Below are positions 45,554 through 57,790 of a DNA stretch of 64,000 nucleotides, one piece after another. A model generated the notes under the pieces. That model was given only the letters and a program-made list of their open reading frames with translations, had not been told where the DNA came from and searched no databases. The translations under genes were made by a program, and so were the position numbers. Source of the DNA: Paraspadella gotoi (lineage: Eukaryota; Chaetognatha); assembly GCA_051294375.1 (NCBI GenBank), contig JBJCIZ010000028.1:675623-739622 (forward strand), in the 5' to 3' direction. Numbering within the stretch: the stretch's first letter is position 1; the number at the start of each line of letters is the position of its first letter.

Positions 45554-46022
45554 TTACTTTTTATAATATCTTTTAAACTGTCTAATGATTTCTTCCTTCG
45601 TGTCTTTTTCATCCTCGACGTAGATGTATCTGTAGCCGCACACTTGCTCGAAGTCGTCCTCATCATCGGAGTTATCGACCTCATCTCCGAGGTCTAACCT
45701 CCCGTACACACGACGGCGTTCGAGAAGAACGCCACCCCGTCCGATTTGTTGAGGATTCCGTTTCTCACGTCCCTCCACGATGTTGTGGAGGTAGTGAGGT
45801 TTTCCCTTATCACTCTCCGAGTGATCCGATACGTCGAGGCTGGATATGTGAAAACAAAAAAAACATTTATTAAAAAAAAAAAAATTGCATTTGTATTTAA
45901 AAGTGTACATATAGAAAAGAAACACAACTCTCACATGTCATCAATTTTGGCGATTTGGTTTTTAAACTTGCCGAGCAAGAATTTTGTCGTAAGTTCGAAA
46001 GAAGGCTGCCCGGTGGAGACAC
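45554..46022 (-). CDS. Gene X, last two exons (copy 2)
   Basis: Exons 45935-46022 and 45554-45839 have the same lengths (88 and 286 nt), splice signals and protein as copy 1, with almost no difference. Strict conservation of this region while neighbouring DNA accumulates indels fits either a real coding gene or better read correction here. Confidence 0.5.
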
Positions 46023-46087
46023 CTGACAAAAAAAAACATTGATTTCATTTATTTATTTATTTATTCATTTATTTATTCTTTCGTAAG

Positions 46088-46526
46088 ACAACTAATTTTC
46101 TTCGGCCCATAGTTTATAGGCGACGGCAATCGCGAAGAGTCCGGAGATGTTAACGCTGGCGGCGGTGGCGTCGGCGACAGTTCAGAATGTGAAGAGAGAT
46201 TTTCTCCTTTGCCTCGTTGCGATTTTTGTTGTTCATTTTCGGGTTTAGATTCCGTTTTATTGATGTTGAGTTGTTCGTGAAAAGTTTTTTAAAAAAAGTT
46301 TAGGTGATCTTTTTTTGCAGGCAGTTGATGACAAATCTCGCAGTGCTTTGAAATTTCCTCTCTGCATATAGCAGCTATTTTGTCTTTTATTGGTTGATAT
46401 AATCCTGCTTTTTTCTGTTTAAAAATTTTTATAGATAAGAGCTTTTTTGATTCTTAAATCGGCCGGCGCTTGTTTTTTCCTCTTCGTCGTCTGATATGTC
46501 AGAATAATGAGGATTGGTTGAGGCCA
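46088..46526 (-). CDS. R-Y fusion gene (copy 2)
   Basis: Same structure as 38764-39206: R-type start at 46526, junction after 'PENEQQ', Y-type proline/serine-rich C-terminus and TAA near 46088. The fusion is thus present in two cassette copies and predates their duplication. Frame changes occur at 'ttatctataaaa' and at an A7 run. Confidence 0.45.
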
Positions 46527-46726
46527 TGATGTCGCGAATGAGAATGAAAAAGTTTTTTGGCGCGTGCCTCACAAACTTTGCGCGGTCGTGCAAAATCATT
46601 AGAGCGTAAAACATGTTGCGCAATCGGGTTCTTCTTAATTTACATATTTAAGACGCGCGGGCGCGCTCTTTCTCTCTCTGTGCACATACATGTGCATGCG
46701 TGTAAATGCGTGTAAACGCTATTTAT

Positions 46727-47048
46727 TTATTCTTTTGTAAGACGACTAATTTTCTTCGGCCCATAGTTTATAGGCGACGGAGTTCGCGAAGAGTCCGGAG
46801 ATGTTAACGCTGGCGGCGGCGGTGGGGGGACAGGATTAGAAGTGAAGAGAGATTTTCTCCTTTGCCTTGTTGCGACGAATAAATCCAAGAATCGAGCGGG
46901 CGCTCCTCCAAAAATCTCGACAATGATAAGGATCAAACGGCATTGTGTGAATAGAGTAGGGTTTGAAGTTTAAATTAAAGTTGTTATTGATATAACCAGC
47001 GGCATTGACGATAATAATTTTAAAGATTTTCCTAAAAAGTTTTTTCAT
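46727..47048 (-). CDS. Gene Y (copy 2)
   Basis: The start at 47048 reads 'MKKLFRKIFKIIIVNAAGY', a basic, hydrophobic N-terminus, followed by 'NNNFNLNFKPYSIHTMPF' and 'DPYHCRDF'. After a frame change the proline-rich end 'PPPPPALTSPDSSRTPS' and 'KKISRLTKE' follows, with a stop at 46727. About 105 residues. The N-terminus could be a signal or membrane anchor. Not recognised. Confidence 0.45.
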
Positions 47049-47562
47049 TCTTTTTTTTTTTTTTTTTTGTATATAATATTACATGATTAGTTTCATACTA
47101 ATCAGAGCAGTTTATTTTTAAGCTTTGGCGATTCCGTTTTCTATTCCGGCGGGGGAGTTGGGGGTAAGTCATAAATAGGTTGAATAACATCCATATCAAT
47201 AAGTTCTAGTTTTTTTATCGTCTTCTGCTTCTTCTTCAATAGAAATATCCATAATAATGGAGGGAGAGCGGGGTTTCATTTCAGCGTCTTTTCTACAGAG
47301 ATGAGAGAGGGCGAGTTAATTGGCATATTGTGGCCCATAAAAACATCAACTTTCAATGGTTGGTAGATCTTCTAATGGTTGTAGAAATTTTCTTGTTGTC
47401 CGCTTTGTCTTCGTTGATTCATTTACAAGATCAAAATAAATGAGAGATTTAGGAATTTCAGGTAAATGTGTTATTGCCTCTAGTTCCATTTTTAATTTAA
47501 ACAGTTATAACATGACAGTCGACGTCATCCACTTGTTGACAAAACCATTTACTTCGCCATAT

Positions 47563-48131
47563 TTAAAAAAAAGTCTTCCACGTAATCTTCCAGGAAATCA
47601 CGCTCACTGCTAGTTAAATCAGTTATCGATTGAGTTGCTAAAGCGGATTCATGAAAAGGGGGGATTTGAGGTGTTAGAGTAGGGGTTGTGGAGAAATAGA
47701 AGAAGATGATGAATCCGAAGTGGTGTTTGAATCCGGAAAAAATCAGCTCTCTCGACACTCGCGGGAGCAGATAGATTCGATGCCGCGTCGTCAACTATAA
47801 CGTGTGATGGTCCAAACAATTTTTGTTGTTGTTCATTTTCGGGTTTAGATTCCGTTTTATGATGTTGAGTTGTTCGTGAAAAGTTTTTAAAAAAAGTTTA
47901 GGTGATCTTTTTTGCAGGCAGTTGATGACAAATCTCGCAGTGCTTTGAAATTTCCTCTCTGCATATAGCAGCTATTTTGTCTTTTATTGGTTGAGATAAT
48001 CCTGCTTTTTTCTGTTTAAAAATTTTTATAGATAAATCGCACAGAGCTTTTTTGATTCTCAAATCGGCCGGCGCTTGTTTTTTTCCTCTTTGTTGTCTGA
48101 TATGTCAGAATAATGAGGATGTTGAGGCCAT
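47563..48131 (-). pseudogene. Gene R (copy 2), indel-broken
   Basis: Collinear with copy 3, including the stop-spacer-start junction with Z, but with extra frame breaks and A6 instead of A7 at the run in the middle. Confidence 0.4.
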
Positions 48132-48662
48132 GATGTCGCGAATGAAATGAAAAAGTTTTTGGCGGTGCCTCACAAACTTTGCGCAGTCGTGCAAAATCAT
48201 TAGAGCGTAAAACAGGTTGCGCAATCGGGTTCTCCTTAATTTACATATTTCAGACGCGCGCGCGCTCTTTCTCTCTCTATGTGCACATGTGCATGCGTGT
48301 AAATGCATGCTAAATAAAGTATATATAATAAATAATATATAATTTTCTTTTTGCTGATATCTTGATCCTATGATTATAAATCAAATACAAGCCCATTTAC
48401 CCGACAACTTTTCATTGTCGTCACCTATCTCTTACACTTAGTTTTTTGTCGCTTATCCCTTAAAAATGACTAATAGTTCACAGTGCAAAAGTTTTCCTCG
48501 GTAAACTGATAAGTTTTTTCCATTGTTTTCAACTAATTCTTTCGTTTCACTTTCTCCATTTCAAAATCATGGCTTTCCTATTTTTTTCTGTAAATATACT
48601 TCTAAATTAATTAAAACTAACCATATAAAAAGTAATCGCCTCGCCGATGCGCCTCACTGATG

Positions 48663-49085
48663 CTCAAGGCTGGGATCTACAATGGCACTGTCGTCCCATG
48701 TCCAGTTTTTTTGATGTCCAGTCGCCTCTCTGCGCAGACAAAGCGATCTCATTCTTTTAATATAAAGAAAATTAAAAACGATCTAACCTTTCCCTGACCG
48801 ACTCGTCGAGGAACAGCAACACTGCGGCCCTGTGGATCTTGAACGGACAGCCCATGATCCCAATCCTTTTTGAACAACCCTTCATTGATTGCGTTTCTAC
48901 TCTTGTGGACCCCTGCAACGCTCGATCTTATCCCAACACGCGTAGTACAATCCCCTTTTTACTTTCTCCATTTTCTTCTTTTCTCGTACAATTTTAAAGT
49001 TCGATGGTTTTAAAGTTTTAAAGTCTGTTGGTTTTTGATATTTCTTTATTCGATAAACTGTAAAAACATAGTCAATTTTCCACAA
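48663..49085 (-). pseudogene. Gene V (copy 2), indel-broken
   Basis: The first 58 codons match copy 3, then single-base losses near 48,905 and beyond end the frame. Confidence 0.4.
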
Positions 49086-49889
49086 TATTTAATACTAAAG
49101 TATTAACATTTTACAAATGTTAATTTGAATCAAAGGACATTATTCGATTACCTAGCATTAACAATACTTCAGTGTCTTGATCCGAAAAAAAAATTGCGAC
49201 AAAAAAAGTCACAAAATGAAAATCGGATCGGCGACACGGTTGGATCGCGGTCCTTCGGTAAATTTGACCATTCAGAGTTCGAGTTCAAAATTAAGCATCT
49301 CCAATTTGCTAACGCGTTTTTGGTCACCAAAAAATCGGATCGAGTGCTCGTTTGACAAAAAAAATAGACCAATGAAAAACGACGAACATTTCATTGGTCT
49401 ACGCCCCTATATAAGGGCAAATAAAAAATAAAAAAATTCAAAATATAAGATGAAAGAAAAAATATTAAAATAATGAAATTAAATATTCTAAATCATCAAA
49501 TAACGTTCTCATATCTCAATATTATCAATTAACACAGAAAACGAGAAAATGAGTTATAAAATTTCACAATGATTAATCCCAAAGCGAGAACGAAATCAAT
49601 CAACAGAAGTCTCGGCGAAAACCGCACACAAAGTCAGGGGTCTATATCTCGCTTTCCCCAGTTCGTCATTGTTCCATACAAGACGGTGTTGTCGTCTTTA
49701 TAACTAGCTCCTGTAATAACTGACGAATCTATTTAGCCTAATATATTAAAAAGAGGATTGAGTATTCATTATGATTATATTAAGTAACGTGAAACAAACG
49801 AAAATAAAACGGGAGAGAATTACAAATTGTTACTCGCCAAAATCACGACTAAAGAATTACAAGCGATCGAGAACTAAAAAGCGTTTTGT

Positions 49890-50633
49890 TTACAATTCAG
49901 CGAAGGCCAATACTTTTGTAAATAAAGAACGAGGCCGAAACGAAAACAACTCTTGATATTCTGACAGTGTCTGTATCGAGGGCCGAACAAATGATTAACC
50001 CACTCCATCGCCGCGTTATGTGCGTGCCAAAACCGGAGTTCTAACGGGGTAGCACCCATGAGAAAAAACATCTCCGGTCGCACGTAGAGCAAGGAGGACA
50101 TCAGATCTCCTACGGAGGGAACATGCATCCTCTCCACCATGATGCGTGAGAAGTAATCCACATCCAGTAAGAAATCTGGGTGAGGGTCGTATGAATGTAC
50201 TTCGCGAATGTTTTGGTACATCTGACCGTCGGAATGAACTCCATCCCAGAATCCCAGGATGTCACCCTAACTCTGAGACGGCCCACTGCCATGTCGTCCA
50301 GGAACGGCCAAGCCCAGTGCGAAGCGTTGCCATCTCTGAGCAACGCCATTGTCCAGCAAAACACGCGAGAGAGCTTCTGCTCGGCCATGACGAGAAGTAT
50401 CTTCTGCCGTGTCGTCGCAGAGACGTAAGTCATACATTCGTTCCCAGTAATACCCAGGAGTAATCTGATCCTGGTAATGTTAATGGCCGACTCTGTGGTC
50501 AGCATCGAGTCCATAAGCCTGGGATGGGATACCCATGGCACGCGACATGAGTCGGTCTGCTCTATTGAAACGGGTCAGGATGAACTGGGCGTAGACTTCC
50601 CTCGACGCATAGAACGACTCTATCGAATTTCAT
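49890..50633 (-). pseudogene. Gene U (copy 2), indel-broken
   Basis: Collinear with copy 3. The N-terminal and C-terminal halves are open in different frames ('MYQNIREVHSYDPHPDF' starts one of them). Single-base losses account for the breaks. Confidence 0.5.
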
Positions 50634-52204
50634 AGAGCCGGTGTATTGAAACGGAAGCGCAATTCTGAAAATATCCTTAAGCGAAACTAAAAAAATAATT
50701 CGAGATTAGGCAGAGTCACTCCGCAAACAAAACAAAACTCAAAGAAAAACGAAAAAATAGTAAACGTAAAACGAAATGATATTTCCAAAAACGCAGCGAT
50801 CGCTGGCAAGAAGAACGCAAAAATTCAAATCTCCAGACTGATACAAAATTCCAGAAAATATACCATCTCGGAGGGATGGATGACCGCATCCATCAAATGC
50901 AACGAGACAGTCCGTTTTTCATTGGAGGCCTTCGGACCCCCGGAAATGTGTAAAAAAATTAAAAATTTATCGAAAGGTCATTATTTTTTAAAAAATGTAT
51001 TTCTGCCCCTACATTCGACAAAGCTCATATATGCGACAAAGAGAAAATTTCTATAGCGCATTCTCGTCGATATGCAGGGGAAACCAGGTTTATCCTCTAA
51101 CCTAATTTATAAATATCATACGGATTAACGCTACGTCGACGTCGCTTCACACGTGAAACGAAGGGTCGAGTTTAACATCTACACGCCGCAGATGTGAGAC
51201 TCCCGGGGAATACCCACTTAAATACTTATAATTATCACTTACATATACATACAAATATCACTCACCCAACCCCACTTAAGCAGCGGTAGCGCACAGAACT
51301 GTGGGGACCGAACAAAGTCGATGCCACCATGTCACTATACTCTAGCTACGAGATAGTTTTCTGACGAATTCTCTTGGCCTATATAAAACACAGGGGTTTT
51401 TAATATCTATTGTAATATATAAGTTCAACAGATACAAAATAATATTTAAAGGGAAACGTTTCCTTCGGAGCCACGGCTAAAACTACCCAGTTTACAGGAC
51501 AGAATCGGCGAAGTACAATATTGTTTACAAATAATCACTTTTACATTTACAATTGGCTGAAAGGTAAAGAAAAGGAAAAATACAGAACCGACATTTGATT
51601 CGGTTGCACCTCGATATTCTGACAGAATCACAAACGGAGAATTTGTCGGAGCCAATCGGGTTGCGCGAGGCGCGAACCTCCCTGGACTCGATCGTCGACA
51701 CGTCTCGCCAACCAATCGCGATAGGAGAGAATTTCTGACAACCAGTCTTGGTTGCGAGACGCCAATTTTTGCGCCACTCGATCTATCTTCATTTTCCCGG
51801 CCAACTGAAATGGGCTGAGATTATTGAAAACCAATGAGCATTTCCTACCCCCGGCTGCCGTCGTTGCCTTTTGTCGACTGTGCCGACTTATCACGAGAAG
51901 TGAAATATTTTTGAAAACCAATTGGAAGGCAGGATGCCTCGCCTTTATAATCGGTAAATCTAAGAATTTGAAAATTCTCAGAAAAGCTTAGCGTCAGTAT
52001 AAAAGGTCGTTATAGACAAATTTTCCTTTTTTTTTTAATGGGAGAGAGAGTGACAAACTTGTCACGTGACTCGCCTCCGCGGTCAATTGAATCCGAGTCC
52101 ACCAAAACTTTCTATAGTCGAATATAACTGCGTTAAAAGCATCAACCGGAGAGAGAGGGGATGATGATGATTAACCCCCCTATCCCTTTCACCTTGGCTA
52201 TTCC

Positions 52205-52335
52205 CGGGGCCCCTCCTCTCTTTCACTCTCCTATCTCTCTCTCTCCTTCTCTCTCTTTCTCCCTCTCTCTCCCTCTCTCACTCTCTCTCCTCTCTCTCTC
52301 TCTCTTTTATACCTCTCCTCTCTCTTTCCCTCACT
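52205..52335. repeat. CT microsatellite between T and S (copy 2)
   Basis: (CT)n with interspersed C and A; the same tract is at 62,835-62,960. In copy 1 the sequence breaks at the corresponding point (about 44,978) into the GA satellite. Confidence 0.85.
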
Positions 52336-52609
52336 CTAACTCACCCTCGCTCTTTTTTTTTCCTTGCACCGCTGTTTTACCCACCATTCCTTATCAATAG
52401 CATCTCGACTATATCTGTCGAGATAACGGTCTGACCGTCTCGGTTCATCTGTCGCCTCCTGTCTTCCCATTTGACCACGTCTCACCATCTGAACTTCTCA
52501 CCCATCCCAACTTTTAACCCTCACCCCAAAAACTAAGGTAATTCTGTAATAGTACAAAAATATACAATTGAGAAGCATTGCGGAGAGAGAGTACCGGTAG
52601 TTAACGATG

Positions 52610-54023
52610 GCGTTCCTGTCGCTCTGATCCGCGTCGCGAGTAAGAGGCGACTTCGGCGTCCGTGGCGAGTTCTACTTCTTCCTCCTCAGTCGTACGTCTC
52701 TGGATCGTCGTCGTCTATGAGGAGAGCGTCTTCCTCGACGTCTTCCTCTCCGCAACCCCCTCCTTCTTCGTAATCGGGGGGCCGGTTCGTTCGTCGTCGT
52801 CTCCTTTTCGTAATCGGGTCCGGTTCGTCGCCGTTGGAGGAAGAAGAGACCGGATTCCGGTCTCCTTGTTGGGCTTCCTGGTCGTCCTATGGCGTTAGAC
52901 CCTAGACTAGCTTCTCTAGGGTATTGATTTGTCCCTCTAAGGTACCCACGTATGCACTGTGGCATTCCCTTCCTAGAAAGGTAATACAGAAAAGGCTGAA
53001 TAATAAGTCAAAAATTAATTATCGCAAGGAAATCATTTCGTTCTATCCATTTATTGTACAGATTATAAAAGGAAAAATAAGACTCACCAGAGTTGATCAA
53101 GCGCAGTGTCATTGTACGCCACTTTCTGAGTCTTGAGCAAATGACGTCGTTGACTGTCTGGACCAAAAAAAATTGGGAAACAAAAAAGAAGAGAAGGAGT
53201 TGCTAAACAAATTTATATCAAAGATACATTTAATTATTTAAAAATCCTAATCTATATTTTCCTTACCTTACTGAGTCCATGAATTTTAGCAAATCCTTCC
53301 TATTGTGGCAAATGTTTTTTTTTGCGTTGATTGCTCATCACAATCTGTAAAACAAAAAAATAATTAAAAAAAGACAAAGTAACTATCGTAAATATTGACC
53401 TAGTTTATAGCACAAAACAATTGATTCAATGCAAAACAAAGATACTTACAATCTTTGTTTCATTTTGGCAATTTCTTCTCTCACACTAATGACCGTTACT
53501 TCTTTCCACGTGGTTGGTTCCACTTGACCGTCAACATTTTTTTTCTACCAAAAAAATAGAAAATCGAAGTCTTGAAAAATGGCAGTTAAAAAAAAATTAA
53601 ACAACTGAGACCAAAGGCGTATGTCATTGTGGTTACTTTTAAGTTTGAAGTGGTTTTTGTCCAAAGAAAGACGTGGACTGACAGACCGATGGATGGATAC
53701 GAGAGATTAAAAGCAAACCTAATGAGTAAAGTAGAAAAAAAAGATAAGAAAAAAAAATCAACCGAGACCAAAGGCATGTGTCATTGTGGTTACTTACTTT
53801 GAGTTTGTCCGGTATTTTGCTTTACTAGGAAGACGGATAACTGACGAGGCCGGTGGATGGATTGATGGAGGGTGAGAGTGGAAGTCTTCTCGCTCGATGT
53901 AGCCAACGACGAAGTAGAGCGAGATGCTCGATCGACTTTGGTTTCGTTCTCATTGTCCTCGTCCATGGAGAGGGTCATTTTCACGCTCGACCTTCTTCCA
54001 CAGTGTATATCATCATGACCCAT
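52610..54023 (-). CDS. Gene S (copy 2), multi-exon, coiled coil and acidic tail
   Basis: Likely minus-strand exons: 53798-54023 (start 'MGHDDIHCGRRSSVKMTL'), about 53637-53720, about 53441-53530 ('TTWKEVTVISVREEIAKMKQ'), about 53275-53340 ('TFATIEGFAKIHGL'), about 53085-53155 ('NDVIAQDSENVAYNDTALDQ' in copy 3) and a last exon ending near 52610. Several have clean GT/AG signals with agreeing phases. The first parts form a probable coiled coil; the last exon carries 'KENRNP', 'DYEE' and the end DAEVASYS, as in the gene at 862-1457. The last exon has frame changes and two TAG codons. Unknown function. Confidence 0.45.
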
Positions 54024-54119
54024 TGTTTTTATGATTTCATTGGATACTCCTTATGCACTGGCAACTATCGATCTCCTGATTATCCTTTGGCAGATTGAAA
54101 AACGCTCTCAAAAAGAGTA

Positions 54120-54480
54120 GACATCTTCTTAAAAATCTGTTGCCGATCGATGAATTTGTCCTCTGTCACGAATATCCCTGAAAAATTTTCCCTTGGGCTC
54201 TGGTGTATTTCCTTGAGTAGATAAACTTTTCTTGTTTCCACCTGACTGGCCGCCTCCCCCTTTATCCCATGATCTGCTTTACCATTTATTCATAATTTTT
54301 TCTTGCAATTCTCGTCACTCCTATCATGTCCACCAAATAAATACAATAAGCCGAGACGCACTCCCATTATGCCTCTTTCCATCTTGTCTATGGCCCAAAA
54401 TATGTGACTGGAAGTAGTCAAAAAATATATTGCTTATCATTTATTCATGTTTTTTCTGTAATTCTCGTGACTCTACACCT
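54120..54480 (-). pseudogene. Gene Q-like exons, older copy
   Basis: On the minus strand it reads 'RKVYLLKEIHQSPREKFFRD', which aligns with 'RKVYLLEFYSTQENTQSPRG' at 55977-56321, flanked by related non-coding DNA. Frames are broken in several places. The order of blocks is the same as in the downstream copy. Confidence 0.35.
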
Positions 54481-54579
54481 CCTCGTTTGTCGCTTAAAAA
54501 GCGAACCCTGGAATATCACGGGATAAGTTGGAGGAATCTCTGTAAAAAAAAATATTATAATTTACCAAAAAAAATATTT

Positions 54580-54760
54580 TTAACGTTTGATGTTTAACCT
54601 TTTCGGACGTCGTGGGGGGAAAGTTATCGGGCCTCGTTCTCCTTTGAGGTCGAAGGACCTGACGCGAGTCTGCATCCAAGTGGGAGCGTTGCTCCACTTG
54701 AATGTTATTCGTTAATTTGCCGTTAATCTCACAGGTGAGATTGATGTAAGGTACAAACGG
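54580..54760 (-). other. Segment shared with the gene at 5932-6994
   Basis: The core 'gcatccaagtgggag' to 'ttgctccacttgaatg' and flanking 'gacgtcgtgggggg' also occur at 6150-6260. In both, one minus-strand frame gives 'SHLDA.SRQ' and 'PTTS'. It is probably an exon of a family U-like gene whose other exons are not seen here. Confidence 0.4.
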
Positions 54761-55059
54761 TCGCCCTCTTCACTTTTGAATCAGATAATCCTCCCAACCA
54801 CACGGCGATCCACGCTCCACGTATAATTCTCTTATTTCTCTCTCGGGAGTCCAGGTGCGGCGTAAATAACTTGTTCTGATTGAGGATGTTGCGGTTGTGT
54901 CCTTTGCGATTGTGGCTGGTGGCTGTGTCGGAAAAGTTTGGATGAAAGTTGGGATATGATCTACACGTATTCTTGCATGTACGGTGAAATATTGGATGAA
55001 CAGTTCCTGTAATTGTATTGTTTCTATCTATCTGAATAATCTGGTGTCCTTGTGAAGTA

Positions 55060-55262
55060 ATAAGTTAAAAAGTTGGAGATCTTGCCTACAACCTGCTGGT
55101 GTTGCTGCTCTGCTGCCACCGCTGCTCCCCATTGCTGCCACCAGTAGGGGATTGTTATGGTTGCTGTTGCTGCTGAGAAGAGGGGCAGTGACCCCCCAAC
55201 AGCGGGCCATGCCGCGGGCCTAACGAAGATCGACGTCATTCCCGGCATCATGTTGAAACAAA
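55060..55262 (-). CDS. Candidate exon with CAG-rich sequence
   Basis: After an acceptor-like 'ttcctatcag' the minus strand is GC-rich, with CAG repeats that give glutamine or alanine/serine runs depending on frame. Two frames are open over about 60 codons. Only the composition supports coding. Confidence 0.25.
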
Positions 55263-55590
55263 TTCTGATAGGAAAAAATGAATAAATTAATTTAGGAAAC
55301 ATTTTTAATTAAAAAAATAATTACACTTACATCCTAGACCAAATCAGGGCTACGCCTTCTACCGACAGGTGATGGCATCTAGCCATTACTATCCCTAATC
55401 ACGACCAACATCATTAATAAAAAAAAGGCCAGAAAAAAGAGACAAAATTAAAATGCACATTTTTTGAGCAATATATTTTTAAGTAAAAAAGTTTTATACT
55501 AATTAACGTTCATTCGGGTTCTCCGGCGTCCTGCTGGAGTTTTGGTACAATTCTAAAAACCAAAAAAAACTGGTTTATTTTAAATTCTAT

Positions 55591-56321
55591 TTAAAAAAAA
55601 ACCGAAACCGCCTGTACGGCGAAAGGTTTGGAAAGATGGTTCAGTGACCGAAAGTTGGTCGGAGTGTGGCAGTTGTGGTCCTCGAGGAAGCGGCAGAAAC
55701 CTCCATTTGGCTGGTCGTTGCTGTGCCTTGAAGTCATCCTTCGATTCCAGGCAGACGAGATTGGTTGAGAGGAAACCTGCTGGTGGATAAGCATCATGAC
55801 GGAACTCATCAAGAAGGTGCCTTCTCGTTCATGTGAGATCGATGACCCGCCTGTTGCACACAGGTTGTCGTCGTTCTGAGAGCAGATGTCGCAGAACGAC
55901 TTGGTTTGTCTCATGAAGTCTTGCCTCGTACTCCAAGAGCTGACCGACTTTCCTGGCAACACCTCCTGAAGTCTTTTTAATTCAAAACCTTGAAGAGAGA
56001 AAAAGATTTTGGATTGACATAAAAATCTTTGCCATCGCTGAATTTGTCTTTCTCTGGGCACGAAATATCCCTGGAAAATTTTCCCCTTGGACTCTGGGTA
56101 TTTTCTTGAGTAGAATAGAACTCGAGCAGATAAACTTTTCTATGTTCACCTGACTGGCCGTCTCTCGCCCCATGATCCACTTGAGCATTTATCAATATTT
56201 TTCTGCAATTCTCATCACTCCCTATCATGTCCACCAATATAAAAACAATAAACCGAGACGCATCTCCTCTTATCCTGGACAGCCAAAGCAGAATGTTTCC
56301 TTCATCTTTTCTGGGGCCCAA
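55591..56321 (-). CDS. Gene Q, two exons of an unrecognised protein
   Basis: The upstream exon (about 55995-56321) contains 'LSRIRGDASRFIVFILVDMI' and 'DHGARDGQSGEHRKVYLLEF'. After the acceptor 'tctcttcaag' the second exon (55591-55986) gives 'FELKRLQEVLPGKSVSSW', 'SFCDICSQNDDNLCATGG' (a Cys cluster) and 'GGFCRFLEDHNCHTP'. The Cys/His spacing could bind metal. Related older exons lie at 54120-54480, and a third partial unit at 56400-56490. Unknown function. Confidence 0.4.
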
Positions 56322-56499
56322 ATGTGTGACTGGAAGTAGTCAAAAATATATTGCTTTTATCATTTATTCATTGTTTTTTTCTTGCAATTCTCGTGACTCA
56401 TATCCTCATTCCTCCAAAGAAATACAGCAAGCCGATAGGACACATCTCCCACCATTCTTGACAGCCAAAGCAGACATGCTTCCCCTCTGTCTTTTCTTT

Positions 56500-57369
56500 G
56501 GATAATATATGCGCCTCAAATCCAGATATCCCTGGCCGTCAGATCGGCACCCGAGCGCCAGGGGAATCTGCGGAAAAACTGTCCACATATCTTGCCTGTA
56601 ATTGGCGGGATGTCGTCCAGCAGAGGGTGCTCCGCGGTGAGACAACACAGCCCTCGCTGCGGAGTCCCATTCGTCCATCTCACCCACCATGCCCATGGCG
56701 GTTTGGGCCATCTAGAAAACGATTTCCTCAGTTCTGAGCATCGGTAGGAGCAATGACATCCTTACACGGATCCAAGAGTGAGAAGACTCTCATTTTCCAT
56801 AATTCGCCGTACCATCCAACGGCGTCAACGTTGCCGGTTAATTGTCTGGGATCGGGAAACGCGGCTCATCTGACACCGCAGCGCCGGTCGTAAAAGTTGT
56901 CCATGCGAAGCGCAAATAATGGTCTTTGCAGCAAAGAAACTTGGCTATCGCCGACATTATTTCGAAGTTAGACGTCATGTTAGACGTAAGTTAGACGTAT
57001 GTGTGAAGCAAGACTGATGAAGAATAAAACGAAAATTATAGAAAATCGAGAAGATTCTTCAATTCCAAAAATATTTTAAGATAGAAAAATATAAACCAGA
57101 CGAAACGATGCTCTTACTTGTCCAAGTTAGATTTTTTCCGAAATATAATTCCGTCTCAGTCGCTAGATGTGCGACAGATTAGGGCGCAGCTAAAACGCCA
57201 AACACAAAATAAGGACAAGAACAACGCCAGATGTGATTACTGATGAGAAGAGAAAATGAAAATTCAAAATAACTTGCGAAATCATATCAAAATTAGAACG
57301 AAAATTGTGTGATGATGTAAAAAAAAGCGACATATAAATTCAAATCAGCGTAAAGACGACATTATATAG
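56500..57369 (-). pseudogene. Degenerate family U copy with its 5' flank
   Basis: Collinear with 1990-2830, covering the first about 135 codons of U (start near 56,955) and about 400 bp of upstream DNA. Extra and missing bases occur every 10-30 nt, breaking all frames. The N gap at 57370-57394 ends it. A poorly corrected read or an old pseudogene would both fit. Confidence 0.5.
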
Positions 57370-57394
57370 NNNNNNNNNNNNNNNNNNNNNNNNN

Positions 57395-57624
57395 GGGGGC
57401 GGCGACAGTTCAGAATGTGAAGAGAGATTTTCTCTTTTGCCTCGTTGCGACGAATAAATCCAAGAATCGAGCGGGCGCTGCCTCCAAAAATCTCGACAAT
57501 GATAAGGATCGAACGGCATTGTGTGAATAGAGTAGGGTTTGAAGTTTAAATTAAAGTTGTTATTGATATAACCAGTGGCATTGACGATAATAATTTTAAA
57601 GATTTTCCTAAAAAGTTTTTTCAT
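57395..57624 (-). CDS. Gene Y (copy 3), truncated by an N gap
   Basis: Same start as copy 2 ('MKKLFRKIFKIIIVNATGY') and the same middle; the reading enters the N gap at 57370-57394 after 'SSHSELSPP'. The proline-rich end is missing from the assembly. Confidence 0.45.
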
Positions 57625-57790
57625 TCTTTTTTTTTTTTTTTTTTGTATATAATATTTACATGATTAGTTTCATACTAATCAGCAGTTTATTTTTAAGCTT
57701 TGGCGATTCCGTTTTCTATTCCGGCGGGGGAGTTGGGGGTAAGTCATAAATAGGTTGAATAACATCCATATCAATAATGTCTAGTTTTTT

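Larger units (their letters stand above)
44985..53400. repeat. Cassette copy 2 (X to T, then S)
   Basis: The order matches copy 1 up to about 52,200 and then continues through the CT tract and gene S, as in copy 3. The offset to copy 3 is about 10.6 kb (46,820 to 57,400; 53,400 to 64,000). The block carries many single-base losses in 46,800-51,900 relative to copy 3. Confidence 0.85.
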
